Source: Paenibacillus sp. 1011MAR3C5 (lineage in GTDB: Bacteria; Bacillota; Bacilli; Paenibacillales; Paenibacillaceae). Taken from it: a stretch of DNA of 64,000 nt. Shown piece by piece: positions 52,295-63,713 of this stretch. A program made the translations under genes and the position numbers. The notes under the pieces were generated by a model. The model saw only the letters and a program-made list of their open reading frames with translations. It had not been told where the DNA came from and did not search any database. Position 1 is the stretch's first letter, and each line of letters opens with the position of its first letter. The stretch lies in NCBI RefSeq assembly GCF_003591485.1, contig NZ_QZCF01000001.1, forward strand, positions 186,001-250,000, read 5' to 3'.

Positions 52295-55200
52295 TTACTT
52301 CTGTACAACCGGCATGGCGTGCGAGGAGAAGTTGATTGTCTCCATCATGTTCAGCAATGCGCGGACCGTATCCAGCGAGGTCATGCAGACCACACCGTTC
52401 TCGACCGCTTCGCGGCGAATACGGAATCCGTCGCGTTCCGGCGTTTTGCCTTTCGTCAGCGTGTTGACGACGAATTGGGCTTTGCCTTCGCGTACCAGAT
52501 CCAGGATGTTCGGCGAGCCTTCGCTCAGCTTGTTCACACGGGTCACATACAGACCTGCCGCTTCAAGCGCGTCAGCCGTACCGCCGGTTGCGATAATTTT
52601 GTAACCGATATTGTAGAATCCGCGGAGCAGCTCCGTAGCTTCCTCTTTGTCCTTATCCGCAACGGTCGCCACGATGGTGCCCGAAGTCGGAATCTTCATA
52701 CCTGCGCCGATAAGTCCTTTGTATAGAGCTTTCGCATATTGCACATCGCGGCCCATAACCTCACCCGTCGATTTCATCTCCGGTGTCAGCGTCGGGTCTA
52801 CGCGGCGCAGCTTCGCGAAGGAGAATACCGGTACTTTGACCGATACGTATTCGTCTTCCGGCCACAGACCGTCTGTATAGCCAAGCTCGGACAGCTTCGT
52901 GCCCATAATCGCTTGTGTCGCCAGGTTGGCCATCGGCAGGCTCGTTACCTTGCTCAGGAACGGAACCGTACGCGAGGAGCGCGGGTTAACTTCGATGACA
53001 TAAGCCTTTTCCTGATGGATGACGAACTGGATATTAACCAGACCGATGACTTTAAACTCTTTAGCAATCTTAATCGTAATATCGACAATTTGCTGTTTGA
53101 TATCGTCGGACAGCGATTGCGGCGGATAGACCGCGATGGAGTCGCCGGAGTGAACGCCTGCGCGCTCGACATGCTCCATTATACCCGGGATAAGCACCGT
53201 CTCGCCGTCGCAGATCGCGTCGACTTCCGCTTCCTTGCCCAGCATGTAGCGGTCAATCAGAACCGGATGCTCCGGATTGATCTTCACAGCCACTTCCATG
53301 TAGCTCAGCAGCTCTTCGTCGGAGTAGACGATTTCCATAGCGCGTCCGCCCAGAACGTAGGATGGACGTACCAGCACCGGATAACCGAGCTTCTGCGCCG
53401 TTTCAACCGCTTCGTCGACCGAAGTTACAGTGCTGCCGTCAGGCTGTGCGATGCTCAGCTTGCGAAGCAGCGCTTCGAACTTCTTGCGGTCTTCGGCAGC
53501 ATCGATGCTCTCCAGGCTGGAGCCCAGAATGCGCACGCCAGCTTTGGCAAGCGGAGCTGCCAGGTTGATCGCTGTCTGTCCGCCGAATTGAACGATGACC
53601 CCGATCGGCTTTTCTTGCTCGATGACGTTCATGACATCCTCGAAGAAGAGCGGCTCGAAGTACAGGCGGTCGGATGTGCTGAAGTCGGTCGATACCGTCT
53701 CCGGGTTGTTGTTGATAATAACCGCTTCGTAACCCGCTTTTTGAATCGCCCATACCGCATGGACAGTGGAGTAGTCGAACTCGATGCCTTGGCCGATACG
53801 GATCGGTCCGGAGCCCAGCACCAGCACCTTCTGCTTCGTTGTCTCTGTTACTTCATTCTCAACTTCATAAGTCGAGTAGTAGTAAGGCGTTGTTGCTTCG
53901 AATTCCGCTGCGCATGTATCAACCATTTTGTATACAGGCTTCAAATCGTTTTGCAGACGGAACTCGCGTACTTCCGCTTCTGTCGTATGGCTGCCATTCG
54001 GGAAGCCTTCCTTGCGGATTTCTGCGATAGAGCGGTCGGAGAAGCCTTTGCGCTTCGCTTCGTACAGCGACTGAACCGACAGCGTCGCTTCCTTGCGCAG
54101 ACGATCCTCGAATGCCACGATGGATTGAATTTTGTCCAGGAACCACCAGTCGATGCTCGTAATGTCTTGCAGCTCTTGCAGCGAGAAGCCGCGGCGGAAC
54201 GCTTCCGCTACGAGGAACATGCGCTCATCGTCCGGCTTAGCCAGGCGCGTGCGCAGCACGTCTTCCTCAAGGGAAGTTGCGTCTTTCAAATGCAGGCGGT
54301 GAGCCCCGATCTCCAGGGAACGTACAGCTTTATGAATCGACTCTTCGAATGTACGGCCGATAGCCATAACTTCGCCAGTCGCTTTCATTTGCGTGCCCAG
54401 CTTGCGGTTGGCGTTGACGAACTTGTCGAACGGCCAGCGCGGGATTTTCGATACGATATAGTCGAGCGTAGGCTCGAAGCATGCATAAGTTTGGCCTGTA
54501 ACCGGGTTTACCAGCTCATCCAGGGTGTAGCCGATTGCGATCTTCGCAGCCATCTTCGCAATCGGATAGCCAGTCGCTTTGGATGCAAGCGCTGAAGAGC
54601 GGCTTACGCGCGGGTTAACTTCGATAACATAGTATTGGTAGCTATGCGGATCAAGCGCGAACTGAACGTTGCAGCCGCCCTCGATGTTCAGCGCTCTGAT
54701 GATTTTCAGAGATGCGGAACGCAGCATTTGGTATTCACGGTCGGAAAGTGTTTGGGATGGCGCGACAACGATACTGTCGCCTGTGTGTACGCCAACCGGA
54801 TCGAAGTTCTCCATGTTGCAGACCACGATACAGTTGTCGTTCGCGTCACGCATGACTTCGTATTCAACTTCCTTCATGCCGGCGATCGATTTCTCGATCA
54901 AGCATTGGTTGATCGGGCTGTAGCGGATGCCGGAAGCTACGATCTCGCGCAGCTCTTCCTCGTTCGCGCAGATGCCGCCGCCCGTGCCGCCCAGCGTGTA
55001 AGCAGGACGTACGATGATCGGGTAGCCAATGGTGTTCGCGAATGCTACCGCTTCTTCTACCGTGGTAACGATGTCGCTGTCCGGTACAGGCTGCTCCAGC
55101 TCACGCATCAGCTCACGGAACAGGTCGCGGTCTTCCGCTTTCTCGATCGCTGTCAGCTGTGTGCCGAGCAGCTTCACATTTTCGCGTTCCAGCACGCCTG

Positions 55201-55513
55201 CGCGCGCCAGCTCAACCGCCATGTTCAGGCCGGTCTGTCCGCCGAGTGTAGGCAGCAAGCCGTCTGGACGCTCTTGACGAATGATTTGGCTTACGAATTC
55301 AAGCGTTATCGGTTCGATGTATACTTTGTCAGCCATGTTCGTGTCGGTCATGATCGTAGCCGGATTGCTGTTGATCAGAACAACCTCATAGCCTTCTTCC
55401 TTCAGCGCTTGGCAAGCTTGAGTGCCGGCATAATCGAATTCCGCCGCTTGTCCGATGACAATCGGGCCGGACCCGATTACGAGAATTTTTTTGAGTTCAT
55501 TATTTTTGGGCAT
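52295..55513 (-). CDS. carB: Carbamoyl-phosphate synthase large chain
   Basis: This 1072-residue protein carries two ATP-grasp halves, each with a pre-ATP-grasp start ('[20 protein letters not shown]' and '[20 protein letters not shown]'). It also has ATP-grasp motifs '[12 protein letters not shown]' and '[12 protein letters not shown]', '[20 protein letters not shown]' and '[20 protein letters not shown]', and a C-terminal MGS-like regulatory domain of about 130 residues ('[20 protein letters not shown]'). It makes carbamoyl phosphate from bicarbonate, ammonia and ATP with CarA. The gene overlaps carA by 14 bases and has AAAGGAG upstream. Being in the pyr operon, it is the pyrimidine-regulated enzyme (PyrAB). 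Confidence 0.98.
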   Translation of the reverse strand: MPKNNELKKILVIGSGPIVIGQAAEFDYAGTQACQALKEEGYEVVLINSNPATIMTDTNMADKVYIEPITLEFVSQIIRQERPDGLLPTLGGQTGLNMAVELARAGVLERENVKLLGTQLTAIEKAEDRDLFRELMRELEQPVPDSDIVTTVEEAVAFANTIGYPIIVRPAYTLGGTGGGICANEEELREIVASGIRYSPINQCLIEKSIAGMKEVEYEVMRDANDNCIVVCNMENFDPVGVHTGDSIVVAPSQTLSDREYQMLRSASLKIIRALNIEGGCNVQFALDPHSYQYYVIEVNPRVSRSSALASKATGYPIAKMAAKIAIGYTLDELVNPVTGQTYACFEPTLDYIVSKIPRWPFDKFVNANRKLGTQMKATGEVMAIGRTFEESIHKAVRSLEIGAHRLHLKDATSLEEDVLRTRLAKPDDERMFLVAEAFRRGFSLQELQDITSIDWWFLDKIQSIVAFEDRLRKEATLSVQSLYEAKRKGFSDRSIAEIRKEGFPNGSHTTEAEVREFRLQNDLKPVYKMVDTCAAEFEATTPYYYSTYEVENEVTETTKQKVLVLGSGPIRIGQGIEFDYSTVHAVWAIQKAGYEAVIINNNPETVSTDFSTSDRLYFEPLFFEDVMNVIEQEKPIGVIVQFGGQTAINLAAPLAKAGVRILGSSLESIDAAEDRKKFEALLRKLSIAQPDGSTVTSVDEAVETAQKLGYPVLVRPSYVLGGRAMEIVYSDEELLSYMEVAVKINPEHPVLIDRYMLGKEAEVDAICDGETVLIPGIMEHVERAGVHSGDSIAVYPPQSLSDDIKQQIVDITIKIAKEFKVIGLVNIQFVIHQEKAYVIEVNPRSSRTVPFLSKVTSLPMANLATQAIMGTKLSELGYTDGLWPEDEYVSVKVPVFSFAKLRRVDPTLTPEMKSTGEVMGRDVQYAKALYKGLIGAGMKIPTSGTIVATVADKDKEEATELLRGFYNIGYKIIATGGTADALEAAGLYVTRVNKLSEGSPNILDLVREGKAQFVVNTLTKGKTPERDGFRIRREAVENGVVCMTSLDTVRALLNMMETINFSSHAMPVVQK

Positions 55514-56645
55514 ACTGAAGCTCTCCTTTCAACGTCTCCGACAACACAGCCTGACGAGGTTTTTGTGGGTTGTTTTTTTTGTGCGTGCGGATCATCTCCA
55601 GGAATTCGTCGAACAGATAGCTGGAGTCGAACGGTCCCGGTGCCGCTTCCGGATGGTACTGTACGGAGAAGGCAGGGAACTTGCTATGTTTAAGTCCTTC
55701 GATCGTTTTATCGTTGTTGTTGATATGTGTAACTTCCAGCTCTGTTCCTTCAATCGAGGAATCCACTACTGTGTAGCCATGATTTTGGGAAGTGATGTAG
55801 CAACGGTTCGTCGCCAGTTCCTTAACCGGATGGTTGCCGCCGCGATGGCCGAATTTCAGCTTTCCTGTATCCGCTCCGCAAGCCAGAGCGAACAGCTGGT
55901 GACCCAAGCAGATGCCGAAGATCGGAATTTCGCCCAGCAGCTCGGAGATCATTTTCACCGCATGCGGTACATCTTTCGGATCCCCAGGGCCATTGGACAG
56001 CTGGATGCCGTCCGGAGCGAGGCGGCGAATCTCGTCTGCCGTCGTGTCGTGAGGCACGACTACAACGTCACAGCCGCGCTGCGTCAGCTCGCGCAGGATG
56101 CCGCTTTTCGCGCCGAAGTCAACCAATACGATGCGTTCGCGATTGCCTGGGCTTGAAAACACATGCTTGGTCGATGTGCGCGCAACCTGGTCTGTCATCA
56201 GAGTGGACAGGTTCAGGCGCTCTGCCAGTTCTTCTACGCGCTCATTGCCCGTTGTAATCAGGCCTCTCATGGTGCCGAAGTGGCGCAATTTGCGGGTAAG
56301 CATACGTGTATCGATGTCGCTGATGCCTGGAATGCCGTATTCCTTCAGCAGTTGGCCCAGCGAATATTGGGCGCGCCAGTTGCTTGGCACCGGCTCATGG
56401 CGGCGTACGACAAAGCCATGAATGTACGGACGGATCGCCTCGAAGTCATCGCGTGTAATGCCATAGTTGCCGATCAGCGGATACGTCATGGTAACGATTT
56501 GTCCGCAGTAAGAAGGATCGGAGAGAACCTCCTGATAACCTGTGATGCCTGTATTAAATACAACCTCGCCCATCATCTGCGCTTCTGCGCCGAAGGACAA
56601 GCCGGTGAATAACGTTCCGTCTTCCAACAATAGTCTTGCTTGCAT
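55500..56645 (-). CDS. carA: Carbamoyl-phosphate synthase small chain
   Basis: This encodes 381 residues from ATG 56645, with GAGGAG 8 bases upstream (a GTG at 56654 is rejected). The N-terminal CarA domain ([20 protein letters not shown]) is followed by a class I glutamine amidotransferase domain with nucleophile Cys in '[18 protein letters not shown]' and the catalytic His/Glu in '[13 protein letters not shown]'. It supplies ammonia from glutamine to CarB. Tail residues are basic. Confidence 0.97.
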   Translation of the reverse strand: MQARLLLEDGTLFTGLSFGAEAQMMGEVVFNTGITGYQEVLSDPSYCGQIVTMTYPLIGNYGITRDDFEAIRPYIHGFVVRRHEPVPSNWRAQYSLGQLLKEYGIPGISDIDTRMLTRKLRHFGTMRGLITTGNERVEELAERLNLSTLMTDQVARTSTKHVFSSPGNRERIVLVDFGAKSGILRELTQRGCDVVVVPHDTTADEIRRLAPDGIQLSNGPGDPKDVPHAVKMISELLGEIPIFGICLGHQLFALACGADTGKLKFGHRGGNHPVKELATNRCYITSQNHGYTVVDSSIEGTELEVTHINNNDKTIEGLKHSKFPAFSVQYHPEAAPGPFDSSYLFDEFLEMIRTHKKNNPQKPRQAVLSETLKGELQYAQK

Positions 56646-56702
56646 CCGTATCACTCCTCTGGTGTTCTTCTTTATGCTTAAAATGGATTCCGTATCTATT
56701 CC

Positions 56703-57986
56703 TTATTCCGACCAGACGATCTTGCCGTCGACGATCGTTGTAACCGGCCAGCCCTTCAGCTCCCAGCCGCCGAATGGCGTATTGCTGCTCTTCGACAAGA
56801 AGGTCGACGGGTCAACCGCACGCTCGCTCTCCAGGTCTACGATCGTCAGATCCGCCGGCGCGCCTTGCTCCAGGCGGCCTGTCTCCAGGCGGAACACACG
56901 GGCAGGATCTTGCGTCATGCGCTTCAAGAGGAAGCCAAGCGTCCACTTGCCTGTCGCAACAAACTTTGTATATAGAAGCGGGAAAGCCGTCTCGAAGCCG
57001 ACGATGCCGAATGGCGCCAGGTCGACGCCGCGTGCCTTCTCTTCTGCGCTATGCGGCGCATGGTCCGTTACGATCATGTCCAGCGTGCCGTCCTCAAGCC
57101 CTTCAATGACGGCCTGCACATCGCGAGGAGTGCGCAGCGGCGGGTTCATCTTCCAGTTCGCGTCGTCCAGACCCGGGATATCCTCATCCGACAGAAGCAG
57201 GTGATGCGGACATACTTCCGCCGTCACCGATACGCCGATCGACTTCGCCAGTCTGATGAGGCGTACCGATTGCTCCGTGCTGACATGGCAGACATGGTAA
57301 TGCACGCCTGTCGCTTCCGCTAGAAGCACGTCCCTGCCTACATGAATCGCTTCGGATTCATTCGGGATTCCTTTAATGCCATGCTTGCGGGAAAATTCGC
57401 CTTCCGACGCCCAAGCGCCTTCCACCAGCGAATCGTCCTCGCAGTGTGCGATGACCGGCATATCCAGCGATTTGGCCAGCGCCATCGCGTTTTTCATCAT
57501 TTGTGCATTCTGTACGCCTACGCCGTCATCCGTAAAGCCGATCGCTCCTGCTTCCTTCAGAGCGGCAAAGTCCGTCAGCTCTCGTCCGAGCTCGTTTTTC
57601 GTAATGGCTGCGTAAGGCAGTACCTTCACCAATCCAGCCTCAGCCGCTTTGTCCAATACATATTTTACGGTCTCAGGCTTGTCGATGACCGGGCGTGTGT
57701 TCGGCATGCAGGCGATTGTTGTGAATCCGCCTTTCGCTGCCGAACGGGAGCCCGTCACGATATCTTCTTTATGTTCAAAACCCGGATCGCGCAGATGGAC
57801 GTGCATATCGATGAAGCCTGCCGATACCAGCTTGCCTGCTGCGTCAATCACTTCCGCGCTGCCTGTGTCGATAACTCCGGCGTCAACGACCTCGGCGATC
57901 CGTCCGTCGCTTACGCGTATGTGCTTTTGCTCCAGCTTGCCGTTTTCTTCGTTCCATACGTTGCCGTTAATAATCCACAATGACAT
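56703..57986 (-). CDS. pyrC: Dihydroorotase
   Basis: This 427-residue protein contains the metal-binding 'GFIDMHVHLRDPGFEHKEDI', 'MPVIAHCEDDSLVEGA' and 'VTAEVCPHHLLLSDEDIPGL', with 'MIVTDHAPHSAEEKA' near 310. These are the H-x-H, His and catalytic Asp signatures of type I dihydroorotase. It closes carbamoyl-aspartate to dihydroorotate, following PyrB. The start ATG 57986 has GAGGGTGA upstream. Confidence 0.97.
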   Translation of the reverse strand: MSLWIINGNVWNEENGKLEQKHIRVSDGRIAEVVDAGVIDTGSAEVIDAAGKLVSAGFIDMHVHLRDPGFEHKEDIVTGSRSAAKGGFTTIACMPNTRPVIDKPETVKYVLDKAAEAGLVKVLPYAAITKNELGRELTDFAALKEAGAIGFTDDGVGVQNAQMMKNAMALAKSLDMPVIAHCEDDSLVEGAWASEGEFSRKHGIKGIPNESEAIHVGRDVLLAEATGVHYHVCHVSTEQSVRLIRLAKSIGVSVTAEVCPHHLLLSDEDIPGLDDANWKMNPPLRTPRDVQAVIEGLEDGTLDMIVTDHAPHSAEEKARGVDLAPFGIVGFETAFPLLYTKFVATGKWTLGFLLKRMTQDPARVFRLETGRLEQGAPADLTIVDLESERAVDPSTFLSKSSNTPFGGWELKGWPVTTIVDGKIVWSE

Positions 57987-58057
57987 GTTCTGATCACCCT
58001 CCGATTGTATTCGCTCTGTCGCTTGCTGCCGATGGTCCGGAAGCCTGTCTTCTGCGT

Positions 58058-58957
58058 TTAGCTAAGTGCGCGTTCGATTACCGCCATACGGATCGGCACG
58101 CCGTTCTCCATCTGAGGGAAGATGCGGGATTGCGGGTGCTCTACCAAATCCCCGTCGATCTCCACATTCCGGTTAACCGGTGCAGGATGCATGATGATTG
58201 CATGCGGCGCGATGCGCTGCGCTCGTTCAACCGTCAGGCCGTATTGCTCGCGATAAGCTTCGGCCGAATTCAGCATGCCGCTCTCATGTCGCTCCAGCTG
58301 TACTCTCAGCATCATCACCACGTCGGCCTTCAGCGCTTCGTCCATCGAGATGTAAGGAGCGTCAAGCTCCTTCGCCTGCATGTTGCTCGGTGCGCAGAAG
58401 CTTACGTTAGCGCCGAATTTGCGCAGCGCCCACAGGTTGGAGCGCGCTACCCGGCTGTGCAGAATATCGCCGACGATCGATACGTTCAGGCCGCTCAGCG
58501 AGCCGAACTGCTTGCGCATCGTGTACAGGTCCAGCAGCGCCTGCGTCGGATGCTCGTTGTTGCCATCGCCCGCATTGACAAGCGGGACTTTGATCTTCTC
58601 GGCCAATTCAGCCAGGAGTCCTGTCGGCTTGAGGCGAATGACGCCAACATCGATACCCATCGACTCAAGAGTCCGCACCGTATCGTAGATTGATTCGCCC
58701 TTCTCGACGCTGGAAGCCGCCGCAGAGAAGTTGATTACCTCGGCGCCAAGCCGCTTCTCCGCTACTTCGAATGAAAATCTCGTTCTTGTGCTATTCTCGA
58801 AAAACATGTTTGCCGCGAATTTGCCTTGCTGGCCTCCATGTACTTTAACCGGGTGCTTCTCCCAATGAGCCGCTCGCTCCAGGATGGATTCGATTTCTTC
58901 TTTGTCAAGGTCTTTCAGACCGAGCAAGCTGCGCTCTTTCAATTGTGCAAGCGTCAT
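58058..58957 (-). CDS. pyrB: Aspartate carbamoyltransferase catalytic chain
   Basis: This encodes 299 residues from ATG 58957 with GGGGGTAG upstream; the frame to 59143 overlaps pyrR and is rejected. The carbamoyl-phosphate site is 'MFFENSTRTRFSFEVAEKRL', the hinge 'VVMMLRVQLERHESGMLN' and the end 'IIMHPAPVNRNVEIDGDLV' match the family. It makes carbamoyl-aspartate, the first committed step. No pyrI regulatory chain follows. Confidence 0.97.
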   Translation of the reverse strand: MTLAQLKERSLLGLKDLDKEEIESILERAAHWEKHPVKVHGGQQGKFAANMFFENSTRTRFSFEVAEKRLGAEVINFSAAASSVEKGESIYDTVRTLESMGIDVGVIRLKPTGLLAELAEKIKVPLVNAGDGNNEHPTQALLDLYTMRKQFGSLSGLNVSIVGDILHSRVARSNLWALRKFGANVSFCAPSNMQAKELDAPYISMDEALKADVVMMLRVQLERHESGMLNSAEAYREQYGLTVERAQRIAPHAIIMHPAPVNRNVEIDGDLVEHPQSRIFPQMENGVPIRMAVIERALS

Positions 58958-58962
58958 TAGGT

Positions 58963-59535
<573 letters not shown>

Positions 59536-59573
59536 TCACCTCTTCGCTACAACTTTTCTCCGTTTGCTCCGAC

Positions 59574-59605
59574 AAAAAAACTCCTTGCGGAGTTCGCAAG
59601 GAGTT
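59574..59605 (-). terminator. Attenuator terminator of the pyr leader
   Basis: On the minus strand AACTCCTTGCG and CGCAAGGAGTT form a long stem followed by T, 45 bases before pyrR. Confidence 0.9.
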
Positions 59606-59736
59606 GGTGTGATTAGTCAGGAATAGAGCAGGTCCCGTTCTCTCGGCCGGCACAAACCGCGCGGAGAGAGGACTCCTGTTCCTATCCGATTATAGACCTA
59701 TATTCACGCTACCTTGCCAGTCTCACGGGACTGAAT
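59606..59736 (-). promoter_or_regulatory. PyrR-binding leader (anti-antiterminator)
   Basis: The minus strand at 59736-59712 reads ATTCAGTCCCGTGAGACTGG followed by CAAGG, the known PyrR-binding stem-loop (AGTCC-x-GTGAG-x-CT). Downstream the RNA (GGAGTCCTCTCTCCGCGCGG) can form an antiterminator that would compete with the terminator. Only one PyrR site is present before the whole operon; Bacillus has three. Confidence 0.88.
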
Positions 59737-59890
59737 TAAAGGTACTGCTCTGTATCATAGGAATTATCCCACGTTGGGCATAAGAAGTCAAGAGCGTAAC
59801 GCCCTTTGCTTAACCATAGTGTGGAGAATCCGTTCCCGACTATACAAGGATAGCGTTGGCAATTCGAATGGGTTGCTGATTAATTTCCGC

Positions 59891-61126
59891 TTACAGGCTG
59901 AGCTTGCGGATCCGATCTACCGCTTTCTCCGTATTCTCGCGGCTGCCGAATGCCGTTAAGCGGAAGTAGCCTTGTCCGCTTTGGCCGAAACCTACGCCTG
60001 GCGTTCCGACAATATTCGCTTCAGACAGCAGCTTGTCGAAGAAGCTCCAGGAATCCATGCCTTTTGGCGTCTTCAACCAAATGTAAGGCGCATTCACACC
60101 GCCGAACACTTCAAGGCCGATCGATGCAAGGCCGTCGCGGATAATCGCTGCATTCGTCATATAGTACTCCACCAGCGAAGCAATTTGCTCTTTGCCCTCA
60201 GGGGAATAGATCGCAGCAGCGCCGCGCTGCGTCACATAAGATACGCCATTGAACTTGGTTGTGTGGCGGCGGTTCCACAGATCATTGATCAGGACGGAAT
60301 TTCCGTTCGCGTCTAGGCCCTTTAGCTCGCGGGGTACAACGGTATAAGCGCAGCGCACGCCTGTGAAGCCGGCGGTCTTGGAGAAGCTGCGGAACTCAAT
60401 CGCTACTTCACGCGCGCCTTCCACTTCATAGATGCTGTGCGGCACATCCTTTTCCTGAATGAACGCTTCATACGCGGAGTCGAACAAGATGATGCAATTG
60501 TTTTCTCTTGCGTAATCTACCCACACTTTAAGTTCATCCTTCGTAAGCGTCATGCCCGTCGGATTGTTCGGATAGCACAAGTAGATCAGATCCACTTTGC
60601 GGTCAGGAAGGCTTGGCTTGAAATTGTTCTCCGCCGTGCATTCCAGGTAGACGATGTTCTCGTAACGCTTGGTCTCCTGGTTGTACTTGCCGGAGCGGCC
60701 CGCCATTACATTCGTATCCACATATACAGGGTAAACAGGGTCCTGTACGGCTACGATGCTGTCCTGGCTGAAGATTTCCTGGATATTGCCTACATCGCAT
60801 TTGGAGCCGTCGCTGAGGAATACCTCGTTCAATGCGATATCGATGCCGCGTGCTTTGTAGTCATGTTCGATAATCGCTTGAATCAAGAAGTCGTAGCCTT
60901 GCTCCGGACCGTAACCGCGGAACGAGCCAGGCTGTGCCAGCTCCTCGACGGCTTCATGCATCGCCTTTACAACCGCTTCAGGCAGACCGCGTGTAACGTC
61001 GCCGATGCCCAGGCTAATAATCTCGGCATTCGGGTTCTCCTGCATAAATTTTGTACGGCGTTTGGCGATTTCAGAAAATAAATAGCTGCCTTGCAGCTCC
61101 AAGTAGTTGTGGTTAATGGCTGTCAT
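59891..61126 (-). CDS. dapL: LL-diaminopimelate aminotransferase
   Basis: This encodes 411 residues from ATG 61126, where AAAGGTGAAAG precedes it; the longer frame is rejected. PLP-enzyme signatures include '[20 protein letters not shown]', '[14 protein letters not shown]', '[16 protein letters not shown]' and the PLP lysine in '[19 protein letters not shown]'. DapL converts tetrahydrodipicolinate directly to LL-diaminopimelate, the step to lysine and cell wall. It occurs in Paenibacillus but not in Bacillus. GTAGAAT...ATTCTAC near 61145-61164 is a small inverted repeat upstream. Confidence 0.95.
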   Translation of the reverse strand: MTAINHNYLELQGSYLFSEIAKRRTKFMQENPNAEIISLGIGDVTRGLPEAVVKAMHEAVEELAQPGSFRGYGPEQGYDFLIQAIIEHDYKARGIDIALNEVFLSDGSKCDVGNIQEIFSQDSIVAVQDPVYPVYVDTNVMAGRSGKYNQETKRYENIVYLECTAENNFKPSLPDRKVDLIYLCYPNNPTGMTLTKDELKVWVDYARENNCIILFDSAYEAFIQEKDVPHSIYEVEGAREVAIEFRSFSKTAGFTGVRCAYTVVPRELKGLDANGNSVLINDLWNRRHTTKFNGVSYVTQRGAAAIYSPEGKEQIASLVEYYMTNAAIIRDGLASIGLEVFGGVNAPYIWLKTPKGMDSWSFFDKLLSEANIVGTPGVGFGQSGQGYFRLTAFGSRENTEKAVDRIRKLSL

Positions 61127-61274
61127 TGCTTTCACCTTTCCTTTTGTAGAATACAACAATTCTACGTTTAGGATAACGCACTTGAGGGGCGAACATAATG
61201 CAGGATATCGTCAAAAGTTTGCACTTATTTCAGTATCGCATTCATACGTTCGTCACTATGCGGCTAGACGAAAG

Positions 61275-61297
61275 CAGCCGGTGCGATGCACCGGCTG
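61275..61297 (-). terminator. Hairpin downstream of the pseudouridine synthase gene
   Basis: CAGCCGGTGC-GAT-GCACCGGCTG is a perfect 10-bp stem 12 bases after the stop codon. Its T tail is short, so termination may be partial. Confidence 0.65.
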
Positions 61298-61309
61298 ACA
61301 ACACTCTTC

Positions 61310-62257
61310 TTATCTCGACTTCAAGCTGGCAAGCACATGCTCATAATCCTCAGGCAGCGGCGCTTCGAACAGCAGCCTCTCCCCAGTACGCGGATGTGTG
61401 AAGCCCAATACAGCCGCATGAAGAGCCTGTCCGTCCAGCGCGACCGTCTTGTTCCGTCCGTATACGGGATCCCCCGCCATCGGATGGCCGATATATTTCA
61501 TATGAACGCGAATCTGATGCGTGCGGCCCGTCTCCAGTTGAAGCTCAAGCAGCGTGTAGTCGCCTATACGCTCCAATACGACAAAATGAGTAACAGCAGG
61601 CTTGCTGTTATGCTCCGTTACCGTAAACAGCTTGCGGTCGTTGCGGTCGCGGCCGATCGGCGCATCGATGGTGCCTTGGTCATGAGGCACATTGCCGTGA
61701 ACCAGCGCAATATATTTTCGCGTGACGGTATGCTCCTTCAATTGCTCGGCTAGCGAAACATGCGCCAGATCGTTTTTGGCCGCCATGAGAAGACCTGTCG
61801 TATCCTTGTCGATCCGATGCACGATGCCGGGACGCAGCATGCCATTAATGCCGGAGAGGTCCTTGCAATGATGCATCAGCGCGTTCACGACCGTACCTGA
61901 CGAATGTCCCGGTGCAGGGTGTACAACCATGCCTCTCGGCTTGTTAATGACGATGATATCCGAATCCTCGTATACCACTTCAAGAGGAATATCCTCGGCT
62001 TTAATATTCGCGTCTTCCGTCTCCGGCACAGCGATAGCCAGAACATCCCCCAGAGCGAGCTTGTAATTTGCTTTTACACTCTTGCCACCCACGGTTGCCG
62101 CTCCGGCCTTGATCCATTCCTGCACCTGAGTGCGGGACAATCCCGGCATATTCAACGTCTCGGCAATCCATTTATCAATTCGCTCGCCTGCTTGTTCGGA
62201 CTCTATCGTCCATTCTACGAGCGTTGCGTCATCATCTTGCTGTAGGTTGCTGTTCAT
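61310..62257 (-). CDS. ylyB: RluA-family 23S rRNA pseudouridine synthase
   Basis: This encodes 315 residues from ATG 62257; AAGGAG lies about 13 bases upstream and the start overlaps the lspA end by 26 bases. An N-terminal S4 domain ('ERIDKWIAETLNMPGLSRTQ') is followed by the catalytic domain with Asp in 'GIVHRIDKDTTGLLMAAKN' (R-L/I-D motif) and 'LQLETGRTHQIRVHMKYIGH'. In Bacillus this gene (ylyB) lies between lspA and pyrR; here dapL is inserted between them. Confidence 0.93.
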   Translation of the reverse strand: MNSNLQQDDDATLVEWTIESEQAGERIDKWIAETLNMPGLSRTQVQEWIKAGAATVGGKSVKANYKLALGDVLAIAVPETEDANIKAEDIPLEVVYEDSDIIVINKPRGMVVHPAPGHSSGTVVNALMHHCKDLSGINGMLRPGIVHRIDKDTTGLLMAAKNDLAHVSLAEQLKEHTVTRKYIALVHGNVPHDQGTIDAPIGRDRNDRKLFTVTEHNSKPAVTHFVVLERIGDYTLLELQLETGRTHQIRVHMKYIGHPMAGDPVYGRNKTVALDGQALHAAVLGFTHPRTGERLLFEAPLPEDYEHVLASLKSR

Positions 62258-62759
62258 GCTCACTTGGCTCCTTATTGTCCTGTCCTTGCGCGAGCTTCTC
62301 CTCGCGGGCGCTAAGAAGCGCATCCAGCAGAATTAGCCCCACACCTATCACAATTGCGGAATCCGCAATGTTGAAGATCGGGAACGTATAGCTGCCAAAG
62401 TTGAATTTGAAGAAGTCGACCACTTCACCGAAGCGCACACGATCAATGAAGTTCCCGATAGCTCCGCCCAGTACCAATGTCAAACCGATAAACAATCTCG
62501 GCTTGCCCGTTTTACGCATCGTATGGGTGTACCAGATTAGCCCGGACACTATAGCGACCGTAATAATAATGAAGAATACGCGCTGTCCCTCCAGAATACC
62601 GAAGGCAGCCCCGCGATTGCGATGCGACGTAATGAGGAAGAAGTTGCCGATCACGCTAATTTCATCGTACAGGTTCATTTTAGTCGCCACGATTTTTTTG
62701 GTCACGTAATCCAGGATAAGTACGATCACTGTAATGAGGTAGTAATAGGTATAGCGCAT
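62232..62759 (-). CDS. lspA: Lipoprotein signal peptidase
   Basis: This encodes 175 residues from ATG 62759 with AGGAG 8 bases upstream; a 62804 start is rejected. Four helices are visible (YYLITVIVLILDYVTKKIVA, FFIIITVAIVSGLIWYTHTM, LFIGLTLVLGGAIGNFIDRV, DSAIVIGVGLILLDALLSA). The catalytic aspartates are in 'GNFIDRVRFGEVVDF' and 'FNIADSAI'. The C-terminus has an unusual polar extension of about 20 residues. Confidence 0.95.
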   Translation of the reverse strand: MRYTYYYLITVIVLILDYVTKKIVATKMNLYDEISVIGNFFLITSHRNRGAAFGILEGQRVFFIIITVAIVSGLIWYTHTMRKTGKPRLFIGLTLVLGGAIGNFIDRVRFGEVVDFFKFNFGSYTFPIFNIADSAIVIGVGLILLDALLSAREEKLAQGQDNKEPSEHEQQPTAR

Positions 62760-62981
62760 CTGATCACTCCTAAAAAAGGTAACTTGCATTCGGCTTGCCG
62801 CCATCGGCCATTCATGGCAATATCCGCTTCACCTAGTGTAGCATAGGGGAGCGGCTGGAAACCAGTTATATCCTAGGCGAGTGGGCTATGCTGCCATCCA
62901 GCCATGCCCATACTGAAATCGTCCGCTTCGGCAAAAGCTAATGAGGCAATTATGTATGGTACAAAGGACGGTGCTATCCTT

Positions 62982-63710
62982 ATGTCTTATCCATCAAGCT
63001 CCCAGCTCGCCCTGCTGCGTCTTCGCCTGCAGGACGAGCATCAGGAAATTGAATCCCGATTGATGCAAAATCAGCATTATGGCAAAGGAGACTCCCTTCG
63101 CGATCAGACCGGAGAATTGTCGCCGATTGATAATCATCCCGGCGATCTTGCGACCGAGCTGTACGAGCGGGAGAAGGATATCTCCCTGCTGGAGCAGGAA
63201 GAGCTTCATCTTCGCCGGATCGAGGCCGCTCTTGCAGCCATGGACAATGGCAACTATGGTGTCTGTGTTGTCTGCGGCGAACCTATCCCTTATGAAAGGC
63301 TTGACGCAGTCCCCGATACCCTGTATTGCGTCAGCCACGCTCCAAGAAATATAGTATCCGACCGCCGTCCGGTTGAGGAGATGTTCCTGCAGCCTCCATT
63401 TGGCCGGACGAGCATGGACGAACATGAGGGCGGATATAACGGGTTCGATGGCGAGGACGCTTGGCAAATTGTCGAGTCTTGGGGCAATGCCGATTCGCCG
63501 GCGATGTCGGAGAATCGGAACGCCACTGATTATGAGCATATCGGCATTGAGTCCGAAGAAAATGACGGATACGTAGAATCGCTGGAAAGCTTTCTTGCAA
63601 CCGACATTACAGGCCGCTATGTATCGGTTATCCGCAATCGCGAATATGAGAACTATATGCAGAGCGAGGAAGGCGATCACATGCTGGAGGGCGAGAACGA
63701 TGAAGCGTAA
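62982..63710 (+). CDS. DksA/TraR-type zinc finger protein (YlyA/YteA-like)
   Basis: This encodes 242 residues. ATG 62982 fits the family's N-terminus, though ATG 62952 with GAGG 5 bases upstream is possible. It has a coiled coil (LALLRLRLQDEHQEIESRLM), 'NHPGDLATELYEREKDISLL', and a degenerate zinc finger 'CVVCGEPIPYERLDAVPDTL' followed by CVSH. Such proteins bind RNA polymerase; Bacillus YlyA modulates sigma-G genes during sporulation. The last 90 residues are acidic. In Bacillus this gene is read with lspA; here it is divergent from it. Confidence 0.85.
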   Translation: MSYPSSSQLALLRLRLQDEHQEIESRLMQNQHYGKGDSLRDQTGELSPIDNHPGDLATELYEREKDISLLEQEELHLRRIEAALAAMDNGNYGVCVVCGEPIPYERLDAVPDTLYCVSHAPRNIVSDRRPVEEMFLQPPFGRTSMDEHEGGYNGFDGEDAWQIVESWGNADSPAMSENRNATDYEHIGIESEENDGYVESLESFLATDITGRYVSVIRNREYENYMQSEEGDHMLEGENDEA

Positions 63711-63713
63711 TGC

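Noticed and set aside
52739..54595. 618-codon open frame on the plus strand opposite carB
   Set aside because: It lies fully antisense to a clear carB in GC-rich DNA, has no ribosome binding site and its composition (Arg, His, Val) is that of a shadow frame.
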